Source: Clostridium saccharoperbutylacetonicum N1-4(HMT)
GTDB taxonomy: Bacteria > Bacillota > Clostridia > Clostridiales > Clostridiaceae
Length of the DNA stretch: 64,000 bases
Direction: 5' to 3'
NCBI RefSeq assembly: GCF_000340885.1
Contig: NC_020291.1
Location: forward strand, 991,001 to 1,055,000
Positions 16,102 through 25,955 of the stretch are shown one piece after another. The first letter of the stretch is position 1, and every line of letters begins with the position of its first letter. The notes beneath the pieces are model-generated. The model worked only from the letters and a program-made list of their open reading frames with translations. It searched no databases and was not told the DNA's origin. A program made the position numbers and the translations under genes.

Positions 16102-18165
16102 ATGAGTAATGAAAAGAGAGAATCTAAATTTATTACAAAAGAAATATTAAATGAAGCAATTATAGAATCTTTTAAAAAACTTAATCCAAAATATATGATA
16201 AAGAATCCAGTAATGTTTGTAGTTGAAGTAGGATTTGTTATAACCTTATTGCTTACATTTTTACCAAGCTTATTCGGAGATAAAGGGAACAACCTACAAG
16301 TATACAATTTTATTGTGGCAGTAATACTCTTTATAACAGTACTTTTTGCAAATTTTGCTGAAGCAGTGGCAGAAGGACGTGGAAAAGCTCAAGCTGAAAA
16401 TTTAAAGAAAATGCGTAAGGATACTGTAGCTAAACTTTTAAATTCTGATGGAACTACTAAAATTATAAATGCAAATGAATTAAAAAAAGGAGATGTAGTT
16501 TTAGTAGAAAATGGAGAGATAATTCCAAATGATGGTGAAGTTATAGATGGAATAGCGTCTGTAGATGAATCAGCTATAACTGGTGAATCAGCACCTGTTA
16601 TGAAGGAACGTGGAGGGGATTTTGCCTCAGTTACAGGAGGCACAAAGGTTGTAAGTGACTGGCTTAAAATTGAAATAACAGCAACTCCAGGAGAATCTTT
16701 CTTGGATAAAATGATTTCTCTTGTAGAAGGGGCATCAAGACAAAAGACTCCAAATGAAATTGCTCTTAATACTGTACTTGTAAGCTTAACAATTATATTT
16801 CTTATAGTAATAGTTGCACTATATCCAATGGCACAATATTCCGGGGTTTCAATCTATATTTCTACCCTAATTGCACTTTTAGTTTGTTTAATACCTACAA
16901 CTATTGGAGGGTTATTATCAGCTATTGGTATTGCAGGTATGGATAGAGTTACAAAATTTAATGTTATAGCTATGTCAGGAAAAGCAGTAGAAGCCTGTGG
17001 TGATGTTGATACAATGCTTCTTGATAAGACTGGAACAATAACCTTTGGTAACAGACTTGCTGCAGAATTTATACCTGTTGGAAATTCAGATAAAACAGAG
17101 TTAATAAATTATGCTGTAATATGCTCATTAAAAGATGATACACCAGAAGGAAAATCAATAGTTGAACTTGGCAGAAAGAGCGGTACAACAGTTAATGGAG
17201 AAGAATATAAGAATCAGGATTTTATTGAATTTACAGCTCAAACAAGGATGAGTGGCTTAGATTTACCAAATGGATTAAAGATAAGGAAAGGGGCTTCAGA
17301 TGCTATAAAGAATAGAATAAAAGAACTTGGAGGAAATATTCCAAAAGATTTAGATGATGCTGTAAATGGAGTTTCAAAATTAGGTGGAACACCTCTTGTA
17401 GTTTGTGTTAATGAAAAAGCATACGGAGTTATATATCTTAAGGATACTGTTAAACCAGGTCTAGTAGAAAGATTTCAAAGACTTAGAGAAATTGGAATTA
17501 AAACAGTTATGTGTACAGGAGACAATCCTTTAACAGCAGCAACAATTGCTAAAGAAGCTGGTGTAGATGAGTTTATAGCAGAATGTAAACCAGAAGATAA
17601 AATTGCTGCAATTAAGAAAGAGCAGGAACAAGGTAAGCTTGTAGCAATGACTGGTGATGGAACTAATGATGCACCAGCTCTAGCACAGGCAGATGTAGGA
17701 CTTGCAATGAATAGTGGAACTACAGCAGCCAAAGAAGCAGCAAACATGGTGGATTTGGACTCAGATCCGACAAAGATTCTTGAAGTGGTTGAAATAGGGA
17801 AACAGCTTTTAATTACAAGAGGAGCTTTAACAACTTTTAGTATAGCTAATGATGTAGCTAAATACTTTGCAATTATTCCAGCTATTTTTACAGTAGCTAT
17901 ACCTGAAATGCAGATTATGAATGTAATGGGACTTTCAACACCATATAGTGCTATATTATCAGCGCTTATATTTAATGCAATAATAATACCATTACTTATT
18001 CCAATAGCCATGAAGGGTGTAAAATACAAACCAATGAAAGCAGAAACTATGCTTCTAAGAAATATGCTTATTTTTGGAGGTGGAGGAGTGCTTGTTCCAT
18101 TTGTAGGAATCAAAATAATTGATATTATTATTACGCCTCTAGTTAGGGTTCTTAATATAGGTTAA
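16102..18165 (+). CDS. kdpB: Potassium-transporting ATPase, ATP-binding subunit B
   Basis: KdpB (687 residues) is the P-type ATPase subunit that drives K+ uptake through KdpA. All catalytic motifs are intact: actuator [10 protein letters not shown], phosphorylation [11 protein letters not shown], nucleotide-site KGASDAIK, and hinge [18 protein letters not shown]. Seven membrane segments are visible. This contrasts with the eroded P-type ATPase homologue at 5287-7806. The ribosome binding site is AAGGAG, 48 bases after kdpA. Confidence 0.98.
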   Translation: MSNEKRESKFITKEILNEAIIESFKKLNPKYMIKNPVMFVVEVGFVITLLLTFLPSLFGDKGNNLQVYNFIVAVILFITVLFANFAEAVAEGRGKAQAENLKKMRKDTVAKLLNSDGTTKIINANELKKGDVVLVENGEIIPNDGEVIDGIASVDESAITGESAPVMKERGGDFASVTGGTKVVSDWLKIEITATPGESFLDKMISLVEGASRQKTPNEIALNTVLVSLTIIFLIVIVALYPMAQYSGVSIYISTLIALLVCLIPTTIGGLLSAIGIAGMDRVTKFNVIAMSGKAVEACGDVDTMLLDKTGTITFGNRLAAEFIPVGNSDKTELINYAVICSLKDDTPEGKSIVELGRKSGTTVNGEEYKNQDFIEFTAQTRMSGLDLPNGLKIRKGASDAIKNRIKELGGNIPKDLDDAVNGVSKLGGTPLVVCVNEKAYGVIYLKDTVKPGLVERFQRLREIGIKTVMCTGDNPLTAATIAKEAGVDEFIAECKPEDKIAAIKKEQEQGKLVAMTGDGTNDAPALAQADVGLAMNSGTTAAKEAANMVDLDSDPTKILEVVEIGKQLLITRGALTTFSIANDVAKYFAIIPAIFTVAIPEMQIMNVMGLSTPYSAILSALIFNAIIIPLLIPIAMKGVKYKPMKAETMLLRNMLIFGGGGVLVPFVGIKIIDIIITPLVRVLNIG

Positions 18166-18224
18166 AGATAATTATCTATTCACAAATTAACAGTATGTAT
18201 TTCAATAAAAAAGGAGACTTTTAT

Positions 18225-18851
18225 ATGAAAGTAATTAAAAAATCTATTCTCATAAGTATTACATTTATGATACTTTGTGGGCTTATATATCCTCTTTTAA
18301 TGACTGGGATAAGTCAGTTGTTATTTAATAAACAGGCAAATGGGAGTATGATTGTAGCGGATGGAAAGGAAGTTGGCTCAGAGCTTATAGGACAAAATTT
18401 TACAGATTCAAGATTTTTTAGAGGAAGAGTCTCAGCTGTAAATTACAATACTTATACAGATGCAGATACAAAACCAGATGAAAGTGGAAAGTCAGCATAT
18501 GTTGGAGTGGCTTCGGGATCTCAAAATTTAGCGCCCTCTAATGATTCACTTAAGGAAAGGGTTGAAAAAGATATTAATGATTTTTTAGCAGCTAATCCAA
18601 GTGTTAAGAAGGAAGATATTCCAACAGATTTACTTACAAGTTCAGGCTCAGGGCTTGACCCAGAGATAAGTCCCGAAGCAGCAATAATTCAAATACCAGG
18701 AGTTTCAAAAGCGTCTGGAATAAGTGAAACTGATCTTCATAAAATGGTGGATAAATACACAGTAGGCAGAAGCTTAGGGGTATTTGGAGAGCCTAGGGTA
18801 AATGTATTAAAAATTAACGTTGAAATAGCATCACTTTTAAATAAAAAGTAA
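18225..18851 (+). CDS. kdpC: Potassium-transporting ATPase subunit C
   Basis: KdpC (208 residues) is a single-pass subunit that raises the nucleotide affinity of KdpB. An N-terminal membrane helix (about residues 6-26) is followed by the family segments [33 protein letters not shown] and [21 protein letters not shown] 18225 follows AAGGAG by eight bases; an upstream ATG at 18195 has no such site. A perfect stem-loop overlaps its stop codon region. Confidence 0.97.
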   Translation: MKVIKKSILISITFMILCGLIYPLLMTGISQLLFNKQANGSMIVADGKEVGSELIGQNFTDSRFFRGRVSAVNYNTYTDADTKPDESGKSAYVGVASGSQNLAPSNDSLKERVEKDINDFLAANPSVKKEDIPTDLLTSSGSGLDPEISPEAAIIQIPGVSKASGISETDLHKMVDKYTVGRSLGVFGEPRVNVLKINVEIASLLNKK

Positions 18852-18873
18852 ATTGAGCTCTATACTCAATTTA
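18848..18873 (+). other. Intercistronic stem-loop between kdpC and the lipoprotein gene
   Basis: GTAAATTGAG and CTCAATTTAC form a perfect 10-base stem with a 6-base loop, starting at the kdpC stop codon and followed by TTTCTT. It could be a weak terminator, an RNA-processing barrier, or both. It would lower expression of the lipoprotein and regulator genes relative to the pump genes. Confidence 0.6.
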
Positions 18874-18897
18874 CTTTCTTAAAAGGAGGCGATTACT

Positions 18898-19236
18898 ATG
18901 AAAAGAATCTTTTTTTTGTTCACATTTTTTATAATGGGTATTTCAATAGTTGGTTGTGATAATGATCCATATGCAGGGAAATATAAAACTTTCAATAATA
19001 CTATTTTAGAACTAAGCTCAAATGGAAGGTGTAAGATGATTAATAATTTTTATAAGGAATCGTTTTATACTTATGGTAAATATACAATAAATAATAATGA
19101 ATTAGAAATAACTTTTGACAAGGATAAAGAAAATTATTTAAGAGTTGAATCTTTGAAAGGAAAAGTTAAAGGATGTAATATAGAATTTTACGATTATTTG
19201 GGAAAAGGAAAAGAGTGTACTTGTTCTAAATTGTGA
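18898..19236 (+). CDS. Small lipoprotein between kdpC and kdpD (kdpX position)
   Basis: This 112-residue protein has an N-terminal hydrophobic signal ending in the lipobox ISIVGC (cysteine about residue 19), so it is probably lipid-anchored outside the membrane. The mature part is small, beta-rich and carries a repeated Lys/Asn/Tyr pattern (YAGKYKTFNN, TYGKYTINNNELEITF) with a C-terminal ECTCSKL. A non-homologous-to-E. coli gene called kdpX sits at this place in C. acetobutylicum; I cannot verify that the two are related. AAAAGGAGG precedes the ATG. Function is unknown; a role in the Kdp response is inferred from position. Confidence 0.8.
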   Translation: MKRIFFLFTFFIMGISIVGCDNDPYAGKYKTFNNTILELSSNGRCKMINNFYKESFYTYGKYTINNNELEITFDKDKENYLRVESLKGKVKGCNIEFYDYLGKGKECTCSKL

Positions 19237-19313
19237 TAGTGCAAACTGATGCTGATTAATATATAATTTAATAGAATAAATATAAAATTAAAGGAATGTT
19301 AGGAGTGATTTAA

Positions 19314-22019
19314 ATAGATACATATGAAAGACCAAATCCAGATTATCTTTTAAATCAAATAAAAAAAGAAGAAGGCGAATCTTCTAAAAAAGGGAAATTA
19401 AAAATATTTTTTGGTTATGCAGCAGGGGTAGGGAAAAGTTATACTATGCTTATGGAAGCTCATGATATGAAAAAAATGGGTAAGGATATCGTGATTGGTT
19501 ATATAGAACCTCATGCCAGGCCAGAAACTATGGCTTTAGTAAATGGAATTGAAGACATAGGTGTTAAAGTTATTGAGTACAAAGGAATAACTTTGAAAGA
19601 ATTTGATTTAGATAAAGCTATTGCTAGAAAACCGCAGATAATATTAGTTGATGAACTAGCTCATACCAATGCTAGTACTGAACGGCATAGAAAAAGATGG
19701 CAGGATATAGAAGAACTTTTAGAGGCTGGAATAGATGTTTATACAACTTTAAATGTTCAGCACATCGAGAGTTTAAATGATATAGTTGAAAGTATAACAC
19801 ATATTGCTGTAAGAGAAACGATTCCAGACAAAGTGTTTGATGAAGCTGATAAAGTAGAATTAATTGATATTGAACCAACGGAACTGCTTAATCGATTTAG
19901 TGAAGGAAAAGTTTACAGCAAAGAACAGACAAGAAAAGCTTTTGATAATTTTTTTACTAAAAATAATTTGTTTGCTCTTAGAGAAATTGCATTAAGAAGA
20001 ACTGCTGATAGAGTAAATTATGAAGTTGAAAGTGTAAGATTAGCAAAAGGCCAGGTAACTGTAATCCCAACCTCTGATGTTGTACTTGCCTGTATTTCTT
20101 CATCACCTTCGTCTTTGAGAGTTATAAGAACAGCAACAAGAATGGCTGAAGCTCATCATTCAAAGTGGATAGCACTTTATGTCGAAACAACGAAATCTCA
20201 AAATTTAAGTAAGGAAGATAGAGAAAGGCTTAATTCTCATTTTAATTTAGCAGAGCAATTAGGAGGAGAAGTAGTAACAGCATATGGTGATAATACTGTT
20301 GAACAAATAATTCAATATGCAAAATTTCGTAATGCAACTAAAATAATTATAGGCAAAAATCATAAAAAACCAAATAATTTATTTCATTTTTATGCAAAAG
20401 ACATAGTTGATAAACTTATGGAATCGAATTCGTATATAGATGTGTATGTTGTACCAAATTCTTCTTCTGATAAACAAAAAAAGTTTAATATAAAAAAAAA
20501 TAGACAAAAATTTAATATATCAAGCAGAGAAATTTTAATATCTATTTTTATTATGATAATTACTACAATAATTTCATTATTTATTGATTATTTTGGTTTT
20601 AGTGATGCGAATGTTATAATGCTTTTTATATTAGGGGTTATTATTGTAAATATTAAAACTAGAGGCTATATTTTAGGATTTATTTGTTCAATTATTAGTA
20701 TATTTTTATTCAATTATCTTTTTACCGAACCAAGATATTCCTTAGAGGTATATGACAAAAGTAATTTAGCAACCTTTCCTATAATGTTAATTGTAACATT
20801 TATAATTGGTACGCTTACAAATAAGATTCAAAGAGAAGCTATTAATTCTTCCCAAAGAGAAAATAGAACAAGAAATTTATATAGAGTAAGTAAAAAATTA
20901 TTAAGTGCAACTGGCACTGTGGATGTTGTTGGAATAGGAATAAAATATTTATCACGTTTATTGGAGAAAACTGTTATTTGTTATTTGGTGCAGGATAATA
21001 AACTTTCAACTCCATTTATTTATACAGCTACTAGAGGCGAAAAAGATAGAACTTTATTAAATAAGGATGAAGAAGCGGTAGCACATTGGACATTTTTAAA
21101 TGATAAGGAGTCTGGAGCTGGGACTAATACATTTCATGGTGCAAAAGCATATTATATGCCATTGAAAAGTCATGGAAAAATATTAGGAGTATTAGGTGTC
21201 TCTTGTGTTAATGGAAGCCTAGAACCTGAACAAAAATATGTATTTGAAACAGTTGCTAGCCAAATTTATATTGCATTAGATAGAGAAATATTAGCTGAGA
21301 CTCAAAAGAAATCAAGTTTGGAAATTGAAAGTGAAAGACTTAGAAGTAACTTACTACGATCAATTTCACATGATTTAAGAAGTCCTCTTGCGGGAATTAA
21401 AGGTTCTGTAAGCACTATAATAGAAACAGGGGAATTTTTATCAGAGAAAACTAAGGGAGAATTGCTTCAAAGTGTTTATGAAGATACTGAATGGCTTATA
21501 AGACTAGTAGAAAACCTTCTCAGTATGACAAGACTTGATGGTGGAGGTTTGAAAATTAAGAAAGAAATGGAAATAGTGGAAGAAGTGGTGTATGAAGCAG
21601 TTCAGAGGACTTCAAAACATTTTAAAGAACACAAAATAAAGGTTATGGTACCAGATGAAGTAATAATGGTGCCAATGGATGGAAGTTTGATTGAGCAAGT
21701 ACTTCTTAATTTACTTGATAATGCTATTAAATTTACGCCTAAGGATTCTTTAATTGAAATAAAAGTTTATGAGGAGAATAATAACATTATGTTTGAGGTA
21801 ATAGATAATGGTCCTGGAATAGCAGAAGATATATTACCACATATCTTTGATATATTTTTTACTGATGGATATAAGATAAGTGATTCAAGAAGAGGGGTTG
21901 GATTAGGACTTGCAATTTGTAAATCTATAGTTGAAGCACATGGAGGAGAGATTTGTGCTTATAATGAAAATGGAGCTGTTTTTAAATTCAATATTCCAAA
22001 GGAGGAGGAGAAGCTTTAA
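19314..22019 (+). CDS. kdpD: Osmosensitive K+ channel histidine kinase KdpD, apparent ATA start
   Basis: KdpD (901 residues if read from 19314) senses low K+ and phosphorylates KdpE. Domains in order: N-terminal KdpD domain with Walker A GYAAGVGKS, a USP-like domain (about 255-360), four membrane helices (about 395-500), a GAF-like region, and the kinase with SHDLRSPL (H box), LLDNAIKFTP (N box), DNGPGIAE and GVGLGLAI. The coding frame runs back through the Walker A motif to ATA GAT ACA TAT GAA at 19314, directly after an in-frame TAA, with AGGAG 8 bases upstream. No ATG, GTG or TTG exists in frame until ATG 19446, which would delete Walker A. Initiation at ATA, or a recent ATG-to-ATA mutation, is the likely explanation. 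Confidence 0.9.
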   Translation: MDTYERPNPDYLLNQIKKEEGESSKKGKLKIFFGYAAGVGKSYTMLMEAHDMKKMGKDIVIGYIEPHARPETMALVNGIEDIGVKVIEYKGITLKEFDLDKAIARKPQIILVDELAHTNASTERHRKRWQDIEELLEAGIDVYTTLNVQHIESLNDIVESITHIAVRETIPDKVFDEADKVELIDIEPTELLNRFSEGKVYSKEQTRKAFDNFFTKNNLFALREIALRRTADRVNYEVESVRLAKGQVTVIPTSDVVLACISSSPSSLRVIRTATRMAEAHHSKWIALYVETTKSQNLSKEDRERLNSHFNLAEQLGGEVVTAYGDNTVEQIIQYAKFRNATKIIIGKNHKKPNNLFHFYAKDIVDKLMESNSYIDVYVVPNSSSDKQKKFNIKKNRQKFNISSREILISIFIMIITTIISLFIDYFGFSDANVIMLFILGVIIVNIKTRGYILGFICSIISIFLFNYLFTEPRYSLEVYDKSNLATFPIMLIVTFIIGTLTNKIQREAINSSQRENRTRNLYRVSKKLLSATGTVDVVGIGIKYLSRLLEKTVICYLVQDNKLSTPFIYTATRGEKDRTLLNKDEEAVAHWTFLNDKESGAGTNTFHGAKAYYMPLKSHGKILGVLGVSCVNGSLEPEQKYVFETVASQIYIALDREILAETQKKSSLEIESERLRSNLLRSISHDLRSPLAGIKGSVSTIIETGEFLSEKTKGELLQSVYEDTEWLIRLVENLLSMTRLDGGGLKIKKEMEIVEEVVYEAVQRTSKHFKEHKIKVMVPDEVIMVPMDGSLIEQVLLNLLDNAIKFTPKDSLIEIKVYEENNNIMFEVIDNGPGIAEDILPHIFDIFFTDGYKISDSRRGVGLGLAICKSIVEAHGGEICAYNENGAVFKFNIPKEEEKL

Positions 22020-22717
22020 TGGAGAGCAAACAATATATTCTTGTTGTTGAAGATGATAAACCAATAAGAAATTTTATAACTACGTCTTTAAAGGCACAAG
22101 GATTTAATTATATAGAAACAGAGAAGGGAATAGAAGCTATTGCTCTTTCAATGTCACATAAACCTGATTTGATAATTTTAGATTTAGGACTTCCAGACAT
22201 TGACGGTATTGAGGTGGTTAAGCAAGTAAGAGAGTGGTCTAAAGTTCCAATAATAATTGTTTCAGCAAGAGAAAATGAAAGACAAAAAATAGAAGCCTTG
22301 GATAAAGGTGCAGATGATTACTTAACTAAACCATTTGGTATAGGTGAGTTATTAGCTAGAATCAGAGTTTCATTAAGACATAGTGCTATAAGTAATAATG
22401 AAGATGAAAGTACAGGCATATTTAATGTTAAGGGCTTAGTAGTTGATTTTGATAAAAGAAAAGTAACTATAAATAACGAGGAAATACATCTAACTCCAAT
22501 AGAATATAAAATAATGGCTCTTCTTTGCAAGTACTCTGGAAAAGTATTAACCCATAATTTTATAATTAAGGAAATTTGGGCTTCATCAACAGGAAGTGAA
22601 ACACAATCTCTTAGGGTATTTATGGCGAGCCTTAGAAGAAAAATAGAAAAGAACCCTGCTGATCCTCAGTATATTTTTACAGAGGTTGGAGTTGGATATA
22701 GGTTAGTAGATGAATAA
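22019..22717 (+). CDS. kdpE: KDP operon response regulator KdpE
   Basis: KdpE (232 residues) is the OmpR-family regulator that activates kdp transcription. The receiver domain has the phospho-acceptor LIILDLGLPDIDG and the lysine in DDYLTKPFG. The winged-helix DNA-binding domain ends ESLRVF-like (SLRVFMASLRRKIE, VGVGYRLVDE). Its ATG shares an A with the TAA stop of kdpD, so the pair is translationally coupled. It probably acts at the direct repeats at 14045-14066. Confidence 0.97.
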   Translation: MESKQYILVVEDDKPIRNFITTSLKAQGFNYIETEKGIEAIALSMSHKPDLIILDLGLPDIDGIEVVKQVREWSKVPIIIVSARENERQKIEALDKGADDYLTKPFGIGELLARIRVSLRHSAISNNEDESTGIFNVKGLVVDFDKRKVTINNEEIHLTPIEYKIMALLCKYSGKVLTHNFIIKEIWASSTGSETQSLRVFMASLRRKIEKNPADPQYIFTEVGVGYRLVDE

Positions 22718-22741
22718 TTATTTGAAAGATATATTATAAAT

Positions 22742-22778
22742 ACAGTCTGAAGAACGATAAATTCTTTGGACTGTTTTA
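22742..22778 (+). terminator. Terminator after kdpE
   Basis: ACAGTCTGAAGAA pairs with TTCTTTGGACTGT around a 7-base loop, followed by TTT. It closes the kdp locus 25 bases after the kdpE stop. Confidence 0.8.
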
Positions 22779-22873
22779 AGTATATAGTAAAGTAAATAAT
22801 CAATTTATGAATAATAATATTATATAAGGCAAGAATTAAAATACAAATTTAATTATCAAAGGGTGTTTTAATA

Positions 22874-23203
22874 TTGAAGAAAACTTTTAAAGGATACATC
22901 TTAAGAAAGTTGCTATTTAGTATTTTTGTATTTGCAATTATTTTAACTGGAATAATCAAAATAAATATAATTAATACTAAAGCCTTATCTCCGCTTGGAA
23001 ATACAAATGAAAATTACAAAATTGTAAGCGAAGAATTTGGTGAAGATTTCTCAAATTTCATTAAAGATAATTCATTTTTAAAGATTTATAAAGGATCGCA
23101 AAATGATATATTAATAAGATTAGGAAATAATGATTTCAGAATAAGTGATCAGTCAATTTTTATTAATAAAATGCAAGAAATATTTGAAAAGATAAGATTT
23201 TAA
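22874..23203 (+). CDS. Small membrane-anchored protein before lepA (YqxA-like position)
   Basis: This 109-residue protein starts at TTG with AAAGGGTG upstream, has a basic N terminus and one membrane helix (about residues 14-32), and a polar, probably extracytoplasmic remainder with no cysteine. In B. subtilis a protein of similar size and layout, YqxA, sits between spoIIP and lepA. Here the same slot is occupied, but the kdp locus separates it from spoIIP. Similarity to YqxA at the sequence level is not evident, so the link rests on position and topology. Confidence 0.65.
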   Translation: MKKTFKGYILRKLLFSIFVFAIILTGIIKINIINTKALSPLGNTNENYKIVSEEFGEDFSNFIKDNSFLKIYKGSQNDILIRLGNNDFRISDQSIFINKMQEIFEKIRF

Positions 23204-23332
23204 GTTGACATTTTTACGTTAATTATTAGCTCATTTAAAGTTTTAATAGCCTTTTCAAATAGTTGTATGTTATAATTTAGCTGATTTAATTATAACGGGG
23301 GTGAAAGAACTGTTTTAGTTTGTAAGGCAGTT

Positions 23333-25144
23333 ATGCATATGAAAAGTGAAAGACAAAAACATATCCGAAATTTTTCAATAGTAGCACATATTGATCATGG
23401 TAAGTCAACCCTTGCGGATAGATTACTTGAAACTACAGGAACCTTAACTAAAAGGGAAATGGAAGAGCAAGTTCTAGATAATATGGAGATAGAAAAAGAA
23501 AGAGGAATTACAATCAAGTCTCAAGCAGCGAGACTTATATATAGAAGAGATGACGGAGAAGAATATATCCTTAATTTAATTGATACTCCAGGACACGTAG
23601 ACTTTAACTATGAAGTTTCAAGAAGCTTAGCAGCTTGTGAGGGAGCGATACTTGTTGTTGATGCAACACAAGGAATTCAAGCTCAAACTTTAGCTAATTG
23701 TTACTTAGCTTTAGATAATGATCTAGAAATTGCACCAGTAATAAATAAGGTTGATTTGCCATCAGCAAGACCAGATGAAGTTAAAAAGGAAATTGAAGAT
23801 ATAATAGGGATTGAGGCAGAAAGTGCTCCAACTATATCTGCAAAAACTGGACTTAACATAGGTGATGTATTGGAATCTGTTGTTAAGAATATACCATCAC
23901 CAGATGGAGATGAAGAAGCTCCATTAAAAGCATTAATTTTTGATTCTTATTATGACAGCTATAAAGGTGTTGTATGTATAGTAAGAGTTAAAGATGGAAG
24001 AGTAAAGATTGGAACTAAAATCAAATTAATGGCAAGTAATAAAGTATATGAAGTTACTGAAGTTGGTGTATTTACGCCTGGTGTACTTCCAATTGGTGAG
24101 TTGAGTGCAGGTGACGTTGGATATATAACAGCATCAATTAAAAATGTTAGAGATGCTAGAGTAGGTGATACTATTACAGAAGCTGACAGACCAACAGGCA
24201 AAGCTCTTCCAGGTTATAAGCCTGCTATACCAATGGTTTATTCAGGAATATATCCAGTTGATGGAGCAAAATATGATGAACTTAGGGAAGCTTTAGAAAA
24301 ACTACAAATCAATGATGCAGCATTAAGCTTTGAACCAGAAACATCTATTGCATTAGGCTTTGGATTTAGATGTGGTTTCTTAGGATTATTACATATGGAA
24401 ATAATTCAAGAAAGAGTTGAAAGAGAATTTAACCTAGATATTATTACTACAGCACCATCTGTTATTTATAAAGTAATTAAAACTGATGGCGAAATGTTAG
24501 AAATAACAAACCCAACCAATTTACCACCTTTAACTGAGGTAGATTATATGGAGGAACCTGTAGTTAAGGCGTCTATAATAACTCCAAAGGATTATGTTGG
24601 AGCAGTTATGGAATTATGCCAAGATAGAAGAGGAACTTATATTGATATGCAATACATAGAAGAAACTAGAGCAGTTGTAAACTATGATATTCCATTAAAT
24701 GAGATAATATATGATTTTTTTGACACATTGAAGTCTAGAACTAGAGGATATGCATCTTTAGATTATGAATTCAAGGGATATACAAGAACTAAGCTAGTTA
24801 AGTTAGACATTTTACTAAATGGAGATATAGTTGATGCCTTATCTATGATAGTTCCAGATGAGAGAGCATACCATAAGGGAAGAGGAATAGCAGAAAAGTT
24901 AAAGGAAATTATTCCAAGACAATTATTTGAAATTCCAATTCAAGCAGCAGTAGGAGCTAAAATTATAGCAAGAGAAACTGTAAAGGCTATGAGAAAAGAC
25001 GTATTAGCTAAATGTTATGGTGGGGATATTTCTAGAAAGAAGAAATTACTTGAAAAGCAAAAAGAAGGAAAGAAGAGAATGAGACAGGTTGGATCTGTAG
25101 AAGTTCCACAAGAAGCATTTATGGCAGTCTTAAAAGTAGATTAA
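23333..25144 (+). CDS. lepA: Elongation factor 4 (LepA)
   Basis: LepA (EF4, about 602 residues) is a ribosome-dependent GTPase that acts on stalled or mistranslocated ribosomes. GTPase motifs are [16 protein letters not shown] (G1), IDTPGHVDF (G3) and NKVDLP (G4). The LepA-specific C-terminal domain includes [21 protein letters not shown] and the Lys/Arg-rich [24 protein letters not shown] 23333 and ATG 23339 are both possible; AAGG lies 5 and 11 bases upstream. It leads the lepA-hemW-hrcA-dnaK block. Confidence 0.97.
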   Translation: MHMKSERQKHIRNFSIVAHIDHGKSTLADRLLETTGTLTKREMEEQVLDNMEIEKERGITIKSQAARLIYRRDDGEEYILNLIDTPGHVDFNYEVSRSLAACEGAILVVDATQGIQAQTLANCYLALDNDLEIAPVINKVDLPSARPDEVKKEIEDIIGIEAESAPTISAKTGLNIGDVLESVVKNIPSPDGDEEAPLKALIFDSYYDSYKGVVCIVRVKDGRVKIGTKIKLMASNKVYEVTEVGVFTPGVLPIGELSAGDVGYITASIKNVRDARVGDTITEADRPTGKALPGYKPAIPMVYSGIYPVDGAKYDELREALEKLQINDAALSFEPETSIALGFGFRCGFLGLLHMEIIQERVEREFNLDIITTAPSVIYKVIKTDGEMLEITNPTNLPPLTEVDYMEEPVVKASIITPKDYVGAVMELCQDRRGTYIDMQYIEETRAVVNYDIPLNEIIYDFFDTLKSRTRGYASLDYEFKGYTRTKLVKLDILLNGDIVDALSMIVPDERAYHKGRGIAEKLKEIIPRQLFEIPIQAAVGAKIIARETVKAMRKDVLAKCYGGDISRKKKLLEKQKEGKKRMRQVGSVEVPQEAFMAVLKVD

Positions 25145-25171
25145 ATATTAAAATAAGTATATTATTTTTTA

Positions 25172-25316
25172 AGAATTATTTGTATAATATTAATTGTATA
25201 TATTGTAAAAAAGAATTGTTGAAAACTTGATGATTTTCAAAGGAAATTAGCCTTCACTGATCATTGAGTATTGAACTGGGATAATTGCATTATATATAAG
25301 TATTATACAAATAATT
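25172..25316 (+). other. Long-range inverted repeat in the leader before the TerB-like gene
   Basis: AATTATTTGTATAATATT (25174-25191) is nearly the exact reverse complement of AGTATTATACAAATAATT (25299-25316). A smaller hairpin, TGAAAA/TTTTCA, lies inside. The unit of about 145 bp sits between the lepA stop and the next gene. It may be a structured leader, a terminator region for lepA, or a small MITE-like repeat. Confidence 0.5.
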
Positions 25317-25345
25317 TTTTTGGTAGAAAGCTAGGAGGGATTTGT

Positions 25346-25786
25346 GTGTTTTTAAATGAGTTAAATAAAAATGAAGGAATTGCATTTATGCAATTAGTTA
25401 GGTATCTTGCAAATTCAGATAATACTTTTGCAAAAGAAGAAAAAAACCTATATGAAGATTACCTAAAAGAATTAGGAATATCTGAAGGTGAAATAAAAGA
25501 GCTGGATTTAAATGAAGTATATACAACTTTAAACAATTCTACTCAAAGAAACAAGAACATAGTTTATTTTGAATTGATTGGGCTTGCACTTATTGATGGA
25601 GAATATCAAGAAAGTGAAGTTGAAGTTTTAGAAGAAATTGGTGGGAAATTAGATATATCACGTAGCAAAAGAATAGCATTTGCTAATTATTTCTATAACT
25701 TCGTTGATGTATATGGCTTTTCTGTTGTTGATGCAGAAAGTAAAATTAATTTGTTAAAGGAACAAGCAGAAAAGTTATTAGCATAA
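25346..25786 (+). CDS. TerB-like helical protein of unknown function
   Basis: This 146-residue acidic, all-helical protein starts at GTG 25346, seven bases after AGGAGG. Longer in-frame starts such as 25271 lack a ribosome binding site. The repeated pattern of helices with acidic turns (ADSDNTFAKEEKNLY-type segment near the N terminus and LIDGEYQESEVEVLEE in the second half) resembles the TerB/tellurite-resistance-like fold. I cannot assign a function. It stands alone between lepA and hemW, with its own terminator. Confidence 0.75.
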   Translation: MFLNELNKNEGIAFMQLVRYLANSDNTFAKEEKNLYEDYLKELGISEGEIKELDLNEVYTTLNNSTQRNKNIVYFELIGLALIDGEYQESEVEVLEEIGGKLDISRSKRIAFANYFYNFVDVYGFSVVDAESKINLLKEQAEKLLA

Positions 25787-25828
25787 AATCCCCTGTACCT
25801 TATATTAAAATATCTAATTAAATTGCTT

Positions 25829-25865
25829 AAAAACTTCACTATATTGATAAAGTGAAGTTTTTATT
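25829..25865 (+). terminator. Terminator after the TerB-like gene
   Basis: AAAACTTCACT pairs with AGTGAAGTTTT around a loop of about 9 bases and is followed by a T-rich run, 43 bases past the stop. Confidence 0.85.
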
Positions 25866-25955
25866 TTTATAATATAATTTTATAAATGAAGTGACTAAGT
25901 GTAATTTTCATAAACACAAATGAGTTGAACAAAGTTTAGAAGTGGAGGAATTGCT

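Noticed and set aside
17475..18113. 212-codon antisense frame within kdpB
   Set aside because: It is a mirror of the coding strand of a clear kdpB and has no ribosome binding site or family features.
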